50,044 nt of DNA, taken from positions 1 through 50,044 of the forward strand of contig DATGXO010000033.1 of the NCBI GenBank assembly GCA_035298965.1. The letters are read 5' to 3'. The stretch comes from CAJCBL01 sp035298965 (lineage in GTDB: Bacteria > Verrucomicrobiota > Verrucomicrobiia > Opitutales > Opitutaceae). Under the pieces are notes generated by a model, which searched no databases, was not told the origin of the DNA, and worked only from the letters and a program-made list of their open reading frames with translations. The translations under genes and the position numbers were made by a program. This document shows positions 15,292-23,750 of this stretch, piece by piece; position 1 is the stretch's first letter; every line of letters starts with the position of its first letter.

Positions 15292-16692
15292 ATGAAACTC
15301 GCCTTCGTCCACGGCTGGAGTGTCCACCACACCGACACCTACGGCGAACTCCCGCGCCTCCTCGCCGCCCGCGCCGCCGCCCGCGGCCTCGTGATCGATC
15401 CGGTCGATGTCCACCTCGGCCGCTACATCAGCTTCCGCGACGGCGTCCGCATGGACGATGTCGTGCGCGCCTTCGACCGCGCGCTCCGCGACGCCCTCGG
15501 CGAAACGCCCGACGGCCTTAACGATTTCTCCTGCATCACCCACTCCACCGGCGGCCCGGTCGTGCGCGAATGGCTGCAACGTTACCACGCGGCCGATCTC
15601 GCGGCCTGCCCGTTGCAACACCTCATCATGCTCGCGCCGGCCAACCACGGCTCCGCGCTCGCCATCCTCGGCTCATCCCGCCTCGGCCGCATGAAGGCGT
15701 GGTTTGAGGGTATCGAGCCCGGCGAGCAGATCCTCGAGTGGCTCGAGCTCGGCAGCACTGGCGCCCGCCGCCTCAACCAGGCCTGGCTCGAGATCGCGCC
15801 CTTCGCCGGCGGCAGCACGTTCATGCCCTTCGTCCTAACCGGCGAGAAGATCGACCCGAAACTCTACGACCACATCAACAGCTACACCGGCGAGGCCGGC
15901 TCCGACGGCGTCGTCCGCGCCGCCGCCGCCAACCTCGCCTACGGCTGGCTCACCCTCCGACAGGGGCAGAAGGTCGTCACCATGTCCAACGGCGACGAGG
16001 CCACGCTGCTCGAGCTCGACGGCAAGCTGCGCCGCTCCAGCCCCGGGGCGTTCCGCGTGCTGCCCGAGGCGTCGCACTCCGGCACGAAGTTCGGTATTCT
16101 CCGCAGCCCCACCGCCGCCAACGCCGACACCAAGCCCGTCGTCGGCGCCATCCTCGACGCGCTCGCCGTCTCCGCAAAGTCTGCGTACTCCGCCCTCGGC
16201 GACGCTTGGACCAAGGCCACCGAGGCCGAACAAGCCGGCGCCGGCAAACGGCGCCGTTTCTTCCAGATTGTTTTCCAGATCGCCGACGACCAAGGCGCCC
16301 GCGTGACCGACTACGATGTACTCCTCCTCGCCGGCGCCGGCTACGATCCCGACAAACTCCGCAAAGGCTTCTTCGTCGACAAACAGCTCAACAAACACAG
16401 CCCCGACCGCATCACGTTCTACCTCGATTTCGACGTGATGGCGGCCGTGCCCGACGACCAGTTCGGCTTCCGCATCGCCGCGCGCCCCGACGGCGGTTTC
16501 GCCTACTACAAGCCCGCCGAGTTCCGCTCCAACGCCAAGACGCTCGACGACTTCGTCGACCCGAACACCACGCTTTACGTCGACATCGTGCTGCACCGTA
16601 TCGTCGACCAGAACGTCGCCCGCTTCGGTCCGATCGACGGCTCCCCCGGCGAGTTCAAGGACACCAAGCCCAACGGCACCCCGGTGGAATAG
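15292..16692 (+). CDS. Alpha/beta hydrolase (lipase/phospholipase-like)
   Basis: A 466-residue hydrolase. The N-terminal domain begins 'MKLAFVHGWSVHHTDTYGELPRLL', contains the oxyanion-type 'HGW', and carries the nucleophile elbow 'THSTGGPVV' (G-x-S-x-G variant, Ser near residue 86) and 'MLAPANHGSALA'. The His in 'LPEASHSGTKFGIL' (about 265) fits the catalytic base. Residues 320-460 form a separate beta-rich domain of unknown function. The HSTGG elbow and 'LAPANHGSAL' are typical of lipases of this class; some relatives are type VI secretion phospholipase effectors, but no secretion genes are nearby. There is no signal peptide. Substrate unknown. Confidence 0.72.
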   Translation: MKLAFVHGWSVHHTDTYGELPRLLAARAAARGLVIDPVDVHLGRYISFRDGVRMDDVVRAFDRALRDALGETPDGLNDFSCITHSTGGPVVREWLQRYHAADLAACPLQHLIMLAPANHGSALAILGSSRLGRMKAWFEGIEPGEQILEWLELGSTGARRLNQAWLEIAPFAGGSTFMPFVLTGEKIDPKLYDHINSYTGEAGSDGVVRAAAANLAYGWLTLRQGQKVVTMSNGDEATLLELDGKLRRSSPGAFRVLPEASHSGTKFGILRSPTAANADTKPVVGAILDALAVSAKSAYSALGDAWTKATEAEQAGAGKRRRFFQIVFQIADDQGARVTDYDVLLLAGAGYDPDKLRKGFFVDKQLNKHSPDRITFYLDFDVMAAVPDDQFGFRIAARPDGGFAYYKPAEFRSNAKTLDDFVDPNTTLYVDIVLHRIVDQNVARFGPIDGSPGEFKDTKPNGTPVE

Positions 16693-17143
16693 GCGGCGCT
16701 GAGCCGCCCGCATCCGCGCTGTAGCCGTCTGCGTCGAAGCCGGTCCGAAGGGGCGTGGGAACGTCTTTGCTATTCCGAGACAGCGTTTGCCGCGCCGCGC
16801 CGTGACCGCTCGGGCGACGGCGCGGTCTCAGCCAACAATCCATCCGACTGTAAGGCTGGACAATGGCCGCCTCCAGCGCCGCCACAGGCGGCAAACCTCG
16901 CGTCCGTGCCGGTTCGAGCGCAGCCGGCGCGTCGGCAAGCGACGTCCCTACATCACCTTCGGTCGGGAGTGAAACAGACCGAGCGGCGCGACCGACAGCA
17001 GGATCGAGGCGCTCCACTCGACGCGGATTGACGCGCATTCCCGATCAGTGTTCATCAGCGTGCAGCAGCGGTTCCACACTCCGAAACGGTCCACGGTCCT
17101 CAGCGCACAGCGATCACCGTTCGCAGTCCCGCGGAGTCTCCCT
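16693..17143. other. 451-bp gene-free region with hairpins
   Basis: No convincing gene. Perfect stems include GACCGC/GCGGTC (16804-16809/16822-16827) and GCCGCC-ACA-GGCGGC (16878-16892). It separates the hydrolase gene from the opposing ArsR gene and marks the left border of the sulfur island. Confidence 0.5.
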
Positions 17144-17467
17144 TCACCCCAGCAGCTTCGCCTGCGCGTCGAGCTGCTTCTTGAGGCTGCCGCAGACGGT
17201 GTCGCACATCGAAAAAATCCCCGGATCCGCGATCGCGTAGAGCACGTTGAGCCCCTGCTTGCGCCGCTTGAGCAGGCCGCAGGCAGTGAGCACTTGGAGG
17301 TGCTTCGAAATGTTCGCCTGACTCGTCTCCTGCAGCTCCACCAGCTCGCTCACACTGCGCTCGCGGTCCCGCAGCGCCATCAGGATACGCAGCCGCATCG
17401 GCTCCCCCATCGCGCGGAAGCGCTGGGCGATCAGCTCGATCGTCTCGGCGGACAACTCCTTGGCCAT
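17144..17467 (-). CDS. ArsR-family repressor with Cys-x3-Cys pair (first)
   Basis: A 107-residue winged-helix regulator of the ArsR/SmtB family. The recognition region is 'SVSELVELQETSQANISKHLQVLTACGLLKRRKQG', and the wing is 'LNVLYAI'. Cysteines are Cys63 and, in the last helix, Cys88 and Cys92 ('FSMCDTVCG'). The same C-x3-C pair occurs in the second ArsR protein at 26174-26515. It lacks the ELCVCDL metal site of classical ArsR. Persulfide-sensing relatives (BigR/SqrR) use a cysteine pair that forms a tetrasulfide link, so sulfane-sulfur sensing is my inference. It is divergent from the 17563-25830 gene set and probably represses it. Confidence 0.85.
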   Translation of the reverse strand: MAKELSAETIELIAQRFRAMGEPMRLRILMALRDRERSVSELVELQETSQANISKHLQVLTACGLLKRRKQGLNVLYAIADPGIFSMCDTVCGSLKKQLDAQAKLLG

Positions 17468-17496
17468 GCCGAGCACCAGAAACGGAAATCCGCGGC

Positions 17497-17525
17497 TTGA
17501 CGACTTCAATCTTCTTTATAACTAT
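17497..17525 (+). promoter_or_regulatory. Possible promoter of the first sulfur operon
   Basis: TTGACG (17497-17502) with AACTAT (17520-17525) at a 17-base spacing; TATAAC at 17517-17522 is a better -10 word but at 14 bases. The segment is strikingly AT-rich between the divergent ArsR and DUF2892 genes. A palindrome TTCAGTGAA lies just downstream (17533-17541). Confidence 0.35.
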
Positions 17526-17562
17526 GTGGCTATTCAGTGAAACGCAACACTTCTCTTCGCCC

Positions 17563-17838
17563 ATGAACAACGAACTCCGTCTCCGCATCTTCGCCGGCTT
17601 CATGATCCTGGTCAGTGCCGCACTCGTCCACTTCGTGAGCCCGTGGTGGCTGCTCTTCACCGCCTTCATCGGACTCAACCTCATCCAGTCCGCCTTCACC
17701 GGCTTCTGCCCGCCGCTGTGGGTGCTCCGGAAGATTTTCCCCGAGTCCAGCTCGTGCGGTCGCGCCGACGGCAAATGCGCCGACGAGCCCGAGCCCACAG
17801 CGAAGTCCGGCAATTCCTGCGGCTGCGGCCGACACTGA
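17563..17838 (+). CDS. DUF2892 (YgaP-type) membrane protein with Cys-rich tail
   Basis: A 91-residue membrane protein. Residues 8-48 form two close transmembrane helices ('LRIFAGFMILVSAALVHFV', 'WWLLFTAFIGLNLIQSAFTGFCPPLWVL'), the DUF2892 fold found at the C-terminus of the sulfurtransferase YgaP. The tail from about residue 62 is Cys-rich ('SSCGRADGKC' then 'NSCGCGRH'), with five cysteines, which could bind metal or carry sulfane sulfur. An upstream in-frame ATG at 17497 would overlap the promoter region, so the ATG at 17563 is preferred. It is the first gene of the operon controlled by the first ArsR protein. Confidence 0.8.
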   Translation: MNNELRLRIFAGFMILVSAALVHFVSPWWLLFTAFIGLNLIQSAFTGFCPPLWVLRKIFPESSSCGRADGKCADEPEPTAKSGNSCGCGRH

Positions 17839-18033
17839 GGAAACCGTGCCGGATCGAGGTGGACGGCGTTGCCCCCAACGCCGTCGCGCGCCTGAACCGC
17901 CGCGCACCGCGTTCGCTCTCCCTAAACTCGTTCGCTCCACTCAGGCCCGCGCCCCGACAGGTGCCAGTCGGGTCCACCCTCCGCTCCTCAACCTCAACTT
18001 TCCACTTCAACTCCCTCCGCCACTCGCCGCGTC

Positions 18034-18210
18034 ATGAAACTCCTCCGTCTCCTTGCGCCTGTATTCATCGGCGCCATCCTTGGCGGCCTGATGGGGTACT
18101 TCGGCCAATGCTCCTCCGGCACCTGCCCGCTTACCTCCACCTGGTGGCGCGGAGCCCTGTATGGCGCCGTGCTCGGCGCCCTGTTCGCTCTCTCGGCCAC
18201 CCGTTCCTGA
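18034..18210 (+). CDS. DUF6132-type small membrane protein
   Basis: A 58-residue protein with two hydrophobic segments, 'LLRLLAPVFIGAILGGLMGYFG' and 'WRGALYGAVLGALFALSA', separated by the signature 'QCSSGTCPLTSTWW'. Short proteins with a C-S-S-G-T-C-P motif between two helices belong to a family seen beside rhodanese, thioredoxin and DUF2892 genes in many bacteria. The two cysteines would lie on the periplasmic or membrane face and could pass sulfur or thiol electrons. No biochemical function is known to me. The C/T-rich leader upstream (17990-18030) has no Shine-Dalgarno sequence. Confidence 0.72.
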   Translation: MKLLRLLAPVFIGAILGGLMGYFGQCSSGTCPLTSTWWRGALYGAVLGALFALSATRS

Positions 18211-18226
18211 ATCTCCCGCTCGCCCA

Positions 18227-19237
18227 ATGAAACGTCGTCTCACCCTCACCGCCTGTCTGTTCGCCACTCTGTTTGTGGTCGGTTGCCACCGCGAGTCCGC
18301 CACCGTGGCCGCCCTCCCGACCGCCGCGGTCCGCACCATCGAAGTTCGTACGCTCGCCGAAGTGCGCCGTACCGAACTCCCGGGCACCGTGCGCGCCGTC
18401 GAACGGGCCGCCCTCGCGCCGAAGGTCACGGGCACGATCACCAGCCTGCCCATCGTCCTCGGCCAGACGGTCAGGAAGGGCGACACGCTCGCCACGATCA
18501 CGGCCAACGAGATCAACGCCCGCCTCGCGCAAGCCGAGGCCGCCCTCGCCCAGACCCGCCGCGATCTCGAACGTGAAACTGGCCTCGAAGCCAAGGGCGC
18601 GAGCGCGACCGAGACCGTGCGCAGCATGCAGGACCGCGTGCGCATCGCCGAAGCCACCGTCGCCGAGGCGCGCACGATGCTCGCCTACACCGCGATCAAC
18701 GCGCCGTTCGACGGCGTGATCACCCGCCGCCTCGTCAACGAGGGCGACCTCGCCTCAGCCGGTTACCCGTTGCTCGAGATCGAGAATCCCGCCCTGCAAC
18801 GCGTCGAGGTCGAGGTGCCCGACAGCCTCGCCGCCGTCGCCGTGGGGACCGAGGTGCCGGTGCGTATCAACTCTCTCGAACTCACCGGTCGCGTCGCCGA
18901 GGTTTCCCCCGCGCTCGATCCGGTGGCGCGCACCTACCTCGCGAAGATCGATCTGCCCGCCGGTGCCGCCGTGCGCTCCGGCCAGTTCGCCCGCGTCGGC
19001 TGGCCCGCCGGCGAAGGCCGCGCGCTCGTCGCGCCCGCGACCGCCGTTTCCAACTTCGGCCAGATGGAGCGCGTCTTCGTCGTCACCGAGAGCCGCGCCT
19101 CGCTCCGCCTTGTGAAGACCGGCGCACGCCACGGCACCGAGGTTGAAATTCTCTCCGGCCTCGCCGCCGGCGAGCGCCTCGTCGCCGAGCCCGCCGCCAC
19201 GCTCCGCGACGGCCAGCCGGTGGAGGTGAAGCCGTGA
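18227..19237 (+). CDS. RND efflux periplasmic adaptor (lipoprotein)
   Basis: A 336-residue membrane-fusion protein of the HlyD/AcrA type, the periplasmic adaptor of an RND pump. A lipoprotein signal ends in 'LFVVGC' (Cys20). The lipoyl half-motifs 'GTVRAVERAALAPKVTGTITSLPIVLGQTVRKGDTLATI' and 'YTAINAPFDGVITRRLVNEGDLASAG' flank a short helical hairpin (about 95-150). Beta-barrel and membrane-proximal domains follow. It starts 17 bases after the DUF6132 gene, and its stop overlaps the GTG start of the pump gene, with GGAGGTGA just before it, so adaptor and pump are translationally coupled. An outer-membrane TolC partner is not encoded nearby. Confidence 0.92.
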   Translation: MKRRLTLTACLFATLFVVGCHRESATVAALPTAAVRTIEVRTLAEVRRTELPGTVRAVERAALAPKVTGTITSLPIVLGQTVRKGDTLATITANEINARLAQAEAALAQTRRDLERETGLEAKGASATETVRSMQDRVRIAEATVAEARTMLAYTAINAPFDGVITRRLVNEGDLASAGYPLLEIENPALQRVEVEVPDSLAAVAVGTEVPVRINSLELTGRVAEVSPALDPVARTYLAKIDLPAGAAVRSGQFARVGWPAGEGRALVAPATAVSNFGQMERVFVVTESRASLRLVKTGARHGTEVEILSGLAAGERLVAEPAATLRDGQPVEVKP

Positions 19238-22200
19238 GCACGCCCGCTCCCCACGCCCCAGATTCACCGGCCCCGGCCACAACCCCGCGTTACAGCATCA
19301 CTGGCCGGCTCGCCGCGTTGTTCATCGACTCGCGGCTCACGCCGATCGTCATCGCCGCCTCGATCCTCATGGGCGCGTTCGCCGTGCTCATGCTCCCCCG
19401 CGAGGAAGAGCCGCAGATCAAGGTGCCGATGGTCGACGTGCTCGTCTCGATGCCCGGCTCCACCGCCGCCGAAGTCGAGAACCGCATGACGCGCCCGATG
19501 GAGAAACTCCTCTGGGAGATCCCGGGCGTCGAATACCTCTACTCCACCTCCAGCCCCGGCAGCGCGATGACCGTCGTGCGCTTCAAGGTCGGCACCGATC
19601 TCGAGGCCGCGCTCGTCCGCCTCAACCAGAAGCTCCAGACCAACTTCGACCGCATCCCTCTCGGCGGCAGCACGCCGTTGATCAAACCGCGCACGATCGA
19701 CGACGTGCCCGTGCTCGCCCTCACGCTACACAGCGCCGCGCATGACCACCTCACGCTCCGCCGCCTCGCCGCGCAGCTCGACGACGAGATCAAAGCCATC
19801 CCGCAGGTCGCCGAGACCACGCTCATCGGCGGCGTGCGCCGCGCCGTGCGCGTCCAGCTCGACCCGCTCGCCCTCGCCTCGCGCAACCTCTCCGTCACCC
19901 AGCTCGCGCCCGCGCTCCAGCAGGCCAACCGCCAGGCGCAGCTCGGCTCCCTCTCGAGCGTCGACACCGAAGTCCTCCTCGAAACTGGCACCTTCCTCCG
20001 CGACGCCGCCGATGTCGGAGCCGTTGTCGTCGGCGTCTTCCAAAACCGCCCGGTCTACCTGCGTGATGTCGCCACCGTCTTCGACGCCGCCGAGGAACCC
20101 GCCAACTACGTGCTCTTCGGGTCCGGCGCCGGCGCCGCGCTCGCCCCTCTCGCCTCTCGCCCTTCGCCTCTCGCCTCGTCCCAGCCGCTCGAGGCGGCCG
20201 TGACGCTCAGCATCGCCAAGCGCCCCGGCTCGAACGCCATCGACGTCGTCAACGACATCCTCGCCAAGGTCGATGCGCTGAAGGGCCGGCTCCTGCCCGC
20301 CGATGTCCAGATCGCGGTGACACGCGACTACGGCCACACCGCCGCGGAGAAATCCAACGAGCTCCTGCTGCACATGGGCATCGCCGTCTTCGGCGTCGCG
20401 CTGCTCATCCTCTTCTTCCTCGGCTGGCGCGAGTCGCTCGTCGTGCTGCTTGCGATCCCGTCGACCCTCGCGCTCACGCTCCTCGTGTTCTACCTCTACG
20501 GTTACACGCTCAACCGCATCACGCTCTTCGCGCTGATCTTCTCGATCGGCATCCTCGTCGACGACGCGATCGTGGTCGTCGAGAACATCGTCCGCCATGT
20601 GCGCCTGCCCGGCTCCGACAAAAAACCGCTCACGCAGGTCGCGCTCGAGGCGGTCGACGAGGTGGGCAACCCCACCGTGCTTGCCACGTGGGCCGTGATC
20701 GCAGCGATCCTGCCGATGGCGTTCGTCGGCGGGCTCATGGGCCCGTACATGCGCCCGATCCCGATCGGCTCCACCGCGGCGATGGTGTTCTCGCTGCTGA
20801 TCGCCTTCAGCGTCACCCCTTGGGCCGCGATCCGCGTGCTCAAGCGTCACCTCCCGGCCGCCGGGGGCGGTGCCCCCGGCCAACCGGCCTCGGCCCAGCC
20901 GGCTACAGCCGACCACGACCACGCGCCCAACGACTGGTCTACGCGCCTCTATCACCGCGTGATGGATCCGCTGCTCGACCACGCGCGCTGGCGCTGGGCG
21001 TTCCTGGTCGCGATCGTCGCGGCGCTGCTCGTGGCGATCGGGTTCGTCGGCCTCGGCGCGGTGAAGGTCAAGATGCTGCCCTTCGACAACAAGTCGGAGT
21101 TCCAGATCATCCTCAACACCGACGAAGGCACCACGCTCGAGCGCACCGCCGCCATCGCGCAGGAGATGGCCGCCGCGCTCCGCGACGAGCCCGAGGTGCG
21201 CGACTACCAGATCTACGCCGGCACCGCCTCGCCGTTCAATTTCAACGGCCTTGTCCGCCACTACTTCATGCGCCGCGGGCCGAATGTCGCCGACATCCAG
21301 GTCAACCTCGTCGGCAAGGGCGAACGTTCGCTCCAGAGCCACGACATCGCGAAACGCCTCCGCCCGAAGATCGCCGCCATCGCCGCGAAAAACGGCGCCT
21401 CCGCCGCTGTCGCCGAGGTGCCGCCCGGCCCGCCGGTGCTCCAAACGCTCGTCGCCGAAATCTACGGACCGACCGAGGAGGCCCGCCTCGCCCTCGCGCG
21501 CCGCGTGCGCTCCGTCATGGAGCAATCCGCCGGCGTCGTGGACATCGATTGGTACGTCGAAGCGCAGCAGCCGAAGGTCCGCTACCTCGTCGACAAGGAG
21601 AAGGCCGCGCTCGCCGGCATCGCCGAGACCGACATCGCGCAGGCCCTGCGCATCGCCGCGCCGGGCCTCGCCGCCGATCTCCTGCACTTGCCCGGGGAAC
21701 GCGAGGACATCTCTGTCGTCATCGAGTTGCCGCGCGCCGCCAAGGGTCGTCCCGAGGAGCTGCTCGCATTGCGCGTCCGTAGCGCCGCGAATCCCGCCGC
21801 GCCGCTCGTCCCGCTCTCCGAACTCGTCCGCCTCGAGCGCACGCCGGGCGAGCGCAGCCTCTACCGCAAGAACCTCGTGCCCGTGACCTACGTCACCGCC
21901 GATGTCGCGGGCGTGGTCGAGAGTCCGGCCTACGCGATGTTCGCCATGAACCGCGAGCTGGCGAAGATCGACGCGCGCGATTTCGGCGGCGTTTCCCCGC
22001 GGCTCCAGATTCTGAACATGAGCATGCCGTTCGACCCGCGCCAGCCCTCGATGAAGTGGGACGGCGAGTGGCACATCACGCTCGAGGTCTTCCGCGACCT
22101 CGGCCTGGCGTTCGCCGCCGTGCTCATCCTCATCTACATGCTCATGGTCGGCTGGTTCAAAAGCTACATCACGCCGCTCGTCGTCATGGCCGCGATCCCG

Positions 22201-22566
22201 TTCTCGCTCATCGGCATCCTGCCGGCGCACTGGGCGATGGGCGCGTTCTTCACCGCCACCTCGATGATCGGCTTCATGGCCGGCGCGGGCATCGTCGTCC
22301 GCAACTCGATCATCCTCGTCGACTTCATCGAGCTGCGCCGCTCGCACGGCCTGTCGTTGCGCGACGCCGTGGTCGAGGCCGGCGCGGTGCGCTTCCGCCC
22401 GATGCTGCTCACCGCGCTCGCGGTCGTCGTCGGCGCGAGTGTGATCCTCGCCGACCCGATCTTCCAGGGCCTCGCGATCAGCCTCATGTTCGGCGAAATC
22501 GCCTCGCTGCTCGTCAGCCGCATGGCCGTGCCCGTGCTCTACTTCATGACCAACCACCGCCGCTGA
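19234..22566 (+). CDS. RND efflux permease (AcrB superfamily)
   Basis: An 1110-residue inner-membrane proton-driven pump, slightly longer than AcrB (1049). TM1 is followed by the first porter loop. TM4 carries 'FSIGILVDDAIVVVENI' with the proton-relay Asp pair. The second half repeats the plan, ending 'AGAGIVVRNSIILVDFIELRRS'. Two low-complexity inserts are visible: 'LAPLASRPSPLASSQP' near residue 305, encoded by pyrimidine-rich repeats at 20140-20185, and a Pro/Ala/His linker near 550 before the second half. It sits inside the sulfur operon, so the cargo may be a thiol, persulfide or sulfur-linked toxic compound; that is inference, and drug or metal export cannot be excluded. Confidence 0.92.
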   Translation: MSTPAPHAPDSPAPATTPRYSITGRLAALFIDSRLTPIVIAASILMGAFAVLMLPREEEPQIKVPMVDVLVSMPGSTAAEVENRMTRPMEKLLWEIPGVEYLYSTSSPGSAMTVVRFKVGTDLEAALVRLNQKLQTNFDRIPLGGSTPLIKPRTIDDVPVLALTLHSAAHDHLTLRRLAAQLDDEIKAIPQVAETTLIGGVRRAVRVQLDPLALASRNLSVTQLAPALQQANRQAQLGSLSSVDTEVLLETGTFLRDAADVGAVVVGVFQNRPVYLRDVATVFDAAEEPANYVLFGSGAGAALAPLASRPSPLASSQPLEAAVTLSIAKRPGSNAIDVVNDILAKVDALKGRLLPADVQIAVTRDYGHTAAEKSNELLLHMGIAVFGVALLILFFLGWRESLVVLLAIPSTLALTLLVFYLYGYTLNRITLFALIFSIGILVDDAIVVVENIVRHVRLPGSDKKPLTQVALEAVDEVGNPTVLATWAVIAAILPMAFVGGLMGPYMRPIPIGSTAAMVFSLLIAFSVTPWAAIRVLKRHLPAAGGGAPGQPASAQPATADHDHAPNDWSTRLYHRVMDPLLDHARWRWAFLVAIVAALLVAIGFVGLGAVKVKMLPFDNKSEFQIILNTDEGTTLERTAAIAQEMAAALRDEPEVRDYQIYAGTASPFNFNGLVRHYFMRRGPNVADIQVNLVGKGERSLQSHDIAKRLRPKIAAIAAKNGASAAVAEVPPGPPVLQTLVAEIYGPTEEARLALARRVRSVMEQSAGVVDIDWYVEAQQPKVRYLVDKEKAALAGIAETDIAQALRIAAPGLAADLLHLPGEREDISVVIELPRAAKGRPEELLALRVRSAANPAAPLVPLSELVRLERTPGERSLYRKNLVPVTYVTADVAGVVESPAYAMFAMNRELAKIDARDFGGVSPRLQILNMSMPFDPRQPSMKWDGEWHITLEVFRDLGLAFAAVLILIYMLMVGWFKSYITPLVVMAAIPFSLIGILPAHWAMGAFFTATSMIGFMAGAGIVVRNSIILVDFIELRRSHGLSLRDAVVEAGAVRFRPMLLTALAVVVGASVILADPIFQGLAISLMFGEIASLLVSRMAVPVLYFMTNHRR

Positions 22567-22613
22567 CCCGCCGGCACGCGTCCGCTCCGGCGGGCGCCCG
22601 GTACCGCGTTCGG
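22567..22613 (+). terminator. Tandem hairpins after the RND pump gene
   Basis: CCCGCCGG/CCGGCGGG (22567-22574/22587-22594) is a perfect 8-bp stem, followed by GCGCCCG/CGGGCGC. No T-run follows, so this may attenuate rather than end transcription before the rhodanese gene. Confidence 0.4.
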
Positions 22614-22689
22614 GCGCGTTACCGAGAAAATAGAAGCGCTCCCGCGCAGCGCCGGCACCCCGTCGCACGTCTTTCCCTCTAGCTCCCAC

Positions 22690-23091
22690 ATGACCGTCTA
22701 TCACCTCCTCCTCCTCGCCGTCGCCGCGCTCGTGGCGTTCGTGATGTTGCGCCCGCTGCTCTTCGGCGGGAAACGCCTCTCCGTCGCCGAAGCGCAAGCC
22801 AAGCTCGCCGCCGGCCACGCCGTGCTCGTCGATGTACGCGAGCCCGGCGAATGGCGCGCCGGCGTCGCCAAGCCCGCCTACCTGCTCCCGCTGAGCGATC
22901 TCCACGGCCCGCGCAACCGCTGGGCGCCGTTCCTCGAGGCGAACAAGGACAAGGAAATCCTCGTCTACTGTGTATCCGGAATCCGATCCGGACAGGCCGC
23001 CATGACCCTCCGCCGCGAGGGCTTCACCGTCGCCAACGTCGGCAGCTACCACCGCTGGGCCGGCGCCGGCCTGCCGACGCGCAAGCCGTAA
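22690..23091 (+). CDS. Membrane-anchored rhodanese-like sulfurtransferase
   Basis: A 133-residue protein. One N-terminal transmembrane helix (about 4-25) anchors a single rhodanese domain. 'VLVDVREPGEWRAG' is the conserved opening, and the active-site loop 'YCVSGIRSGQ' carries the persulfide-forming Cys94. Such proteins transfer sulfane sulfur between donors such as thiosulfate or glutathione persulfide and thiol acceptors. The domain probably faces the periplasm or the membrane surface near the DUF2892 and DUF6132 proteins of the same operon. It is closely similar in layout to the lipoprotein rhodanese at 25429-25830. Confidence 0.87.
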   Translation: MTVYHLLLLAVAALVAFVMLRPLLFGGKRLSVAEAQAKLAAGHAVLVDVREPGEWRAGVAKPAYLLPLSDLHGPRNRWAPFLEANKDKEILVYCVSGIRSGQAAMTLRREGFTVANVGSYHRWAGAGLPTRKP

Positions 23092-23176
23092 CGTCCCCGT
23101 CGGCGCGCCGCCGTTTCGGCCGCTTCTGAACAACCCGCAACCGGCAGCCGCCCACCACGCCTGCTCCTCCGTCACC

Positions 23177-23593
23177 ATGAACATCCGCCTCCTCGCCTCC
23201 CTGCTCGCCCTCGCCGCCGTCGTCGGCTGCGCCAAGGAAAACAGCACAACCTCCGCCGCTCCGACCGCCACCCACGAAGTCCGCGATTTCTCCGCCGAAG
23301 TGCTCGCGCGCAGCGAGTCCACGCCCGTGCTCGTCGATTTCTGGGCCCCGTGGTGCGGCCCCTGCCGCATGCTCTCGCCCGTGATCGAGAAGGCCGCCGA
23401 CGACGCCAACGGTCGTTGGAATCTCGTGACCGTGAACGTCGACAACCACGAGCCGCTGTCCCGCGAATACGGCATCCAGAGCATCCCCAACGTGAAGCTC
23501 TTCCACCGCGGCAAAGTCGTCGCCGAGTTCGTCGGCGCGAAATCCGAGTCCGGCCTGCGCTCCTGGCTCGAAGCCAACCTGCCCAAACAGTGA
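23177..23593 (+). CDS. Lipoprotein thioredoxin
   Basis: A 138-residue thioredoxin with a lipoprotein signal ending 'LAAVVGC' (Cys18). The thioredoxin fold starts at about residue 35, with the classic active site 'FWAPWCGPCRML' (Cys60 and Cys63) and cis-Pro in 'GIQSIPNVKLF'. It would be anchored to a membrane on the periplasmic side and reduce disulfides or release sulfide from persulfidated proteins. The WCGPC site is that of a reductase rather than an oxidase. It lies between two rhodanese genes, which suits a role in regenerating rhodanese or reducing their persulfides. A broken thioredoxin gene repeats this unit at 25838. Confidence 0.88.
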   Translation: MNIRLLASLLALAAVVGCAKENSTTSAAPTATHEVRDFSAEVLARSESTPVLVDFWAPWCGPCRMLSPVIEKAADDANGRWNLVTVNVDNHEPLSREYGIQSIPNVKLFHRGKVVAEFVGAKSESGLRSWLEANLPKQ

Positions 23594-23594
23594 C

Positions 23595-23613
23595 GGGCTG
23601 CCCGTAGCAGCCC
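23595..23613 (+). terminator. 7-bp hairpin after thioredoxin gene
   Basis: GGGCTGC and GCAGCCC pair perfectly around CCGTA two bases after the stop codon; no T-run follows. Confidence 0.4.
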
Positions 23614-23750
23614 AGCGGAGCCGTCCGGCGCAACGCCCTAACTGGGCGACCGAACCGCTCAGCCCTCCGCCGCACTGCTCCCGCCCGTCGCGTTCGCCAT
23701 CCTTTCGGCACCCACTTCCCACTCCACGTTTCCCGCTCCGGGTTTCCGCC

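Noticed and set aside
17497..17562. Upstream start for the DUF2892 protein (ATG at 17497 on frame)
   Set aside because: It would put the start inside the likely promoter between divergent genes, and the added residues are not family-like.
19726..23586. A 1286-codon open frame on the minus strand
   Set aside because: It is a shadow of the RND pump, rhodanese and thioredoxin genes. Its translation is rich in Arg, Gly, Asp, Glu and His with no domain, as expected opposite GC-rich coding DNA.
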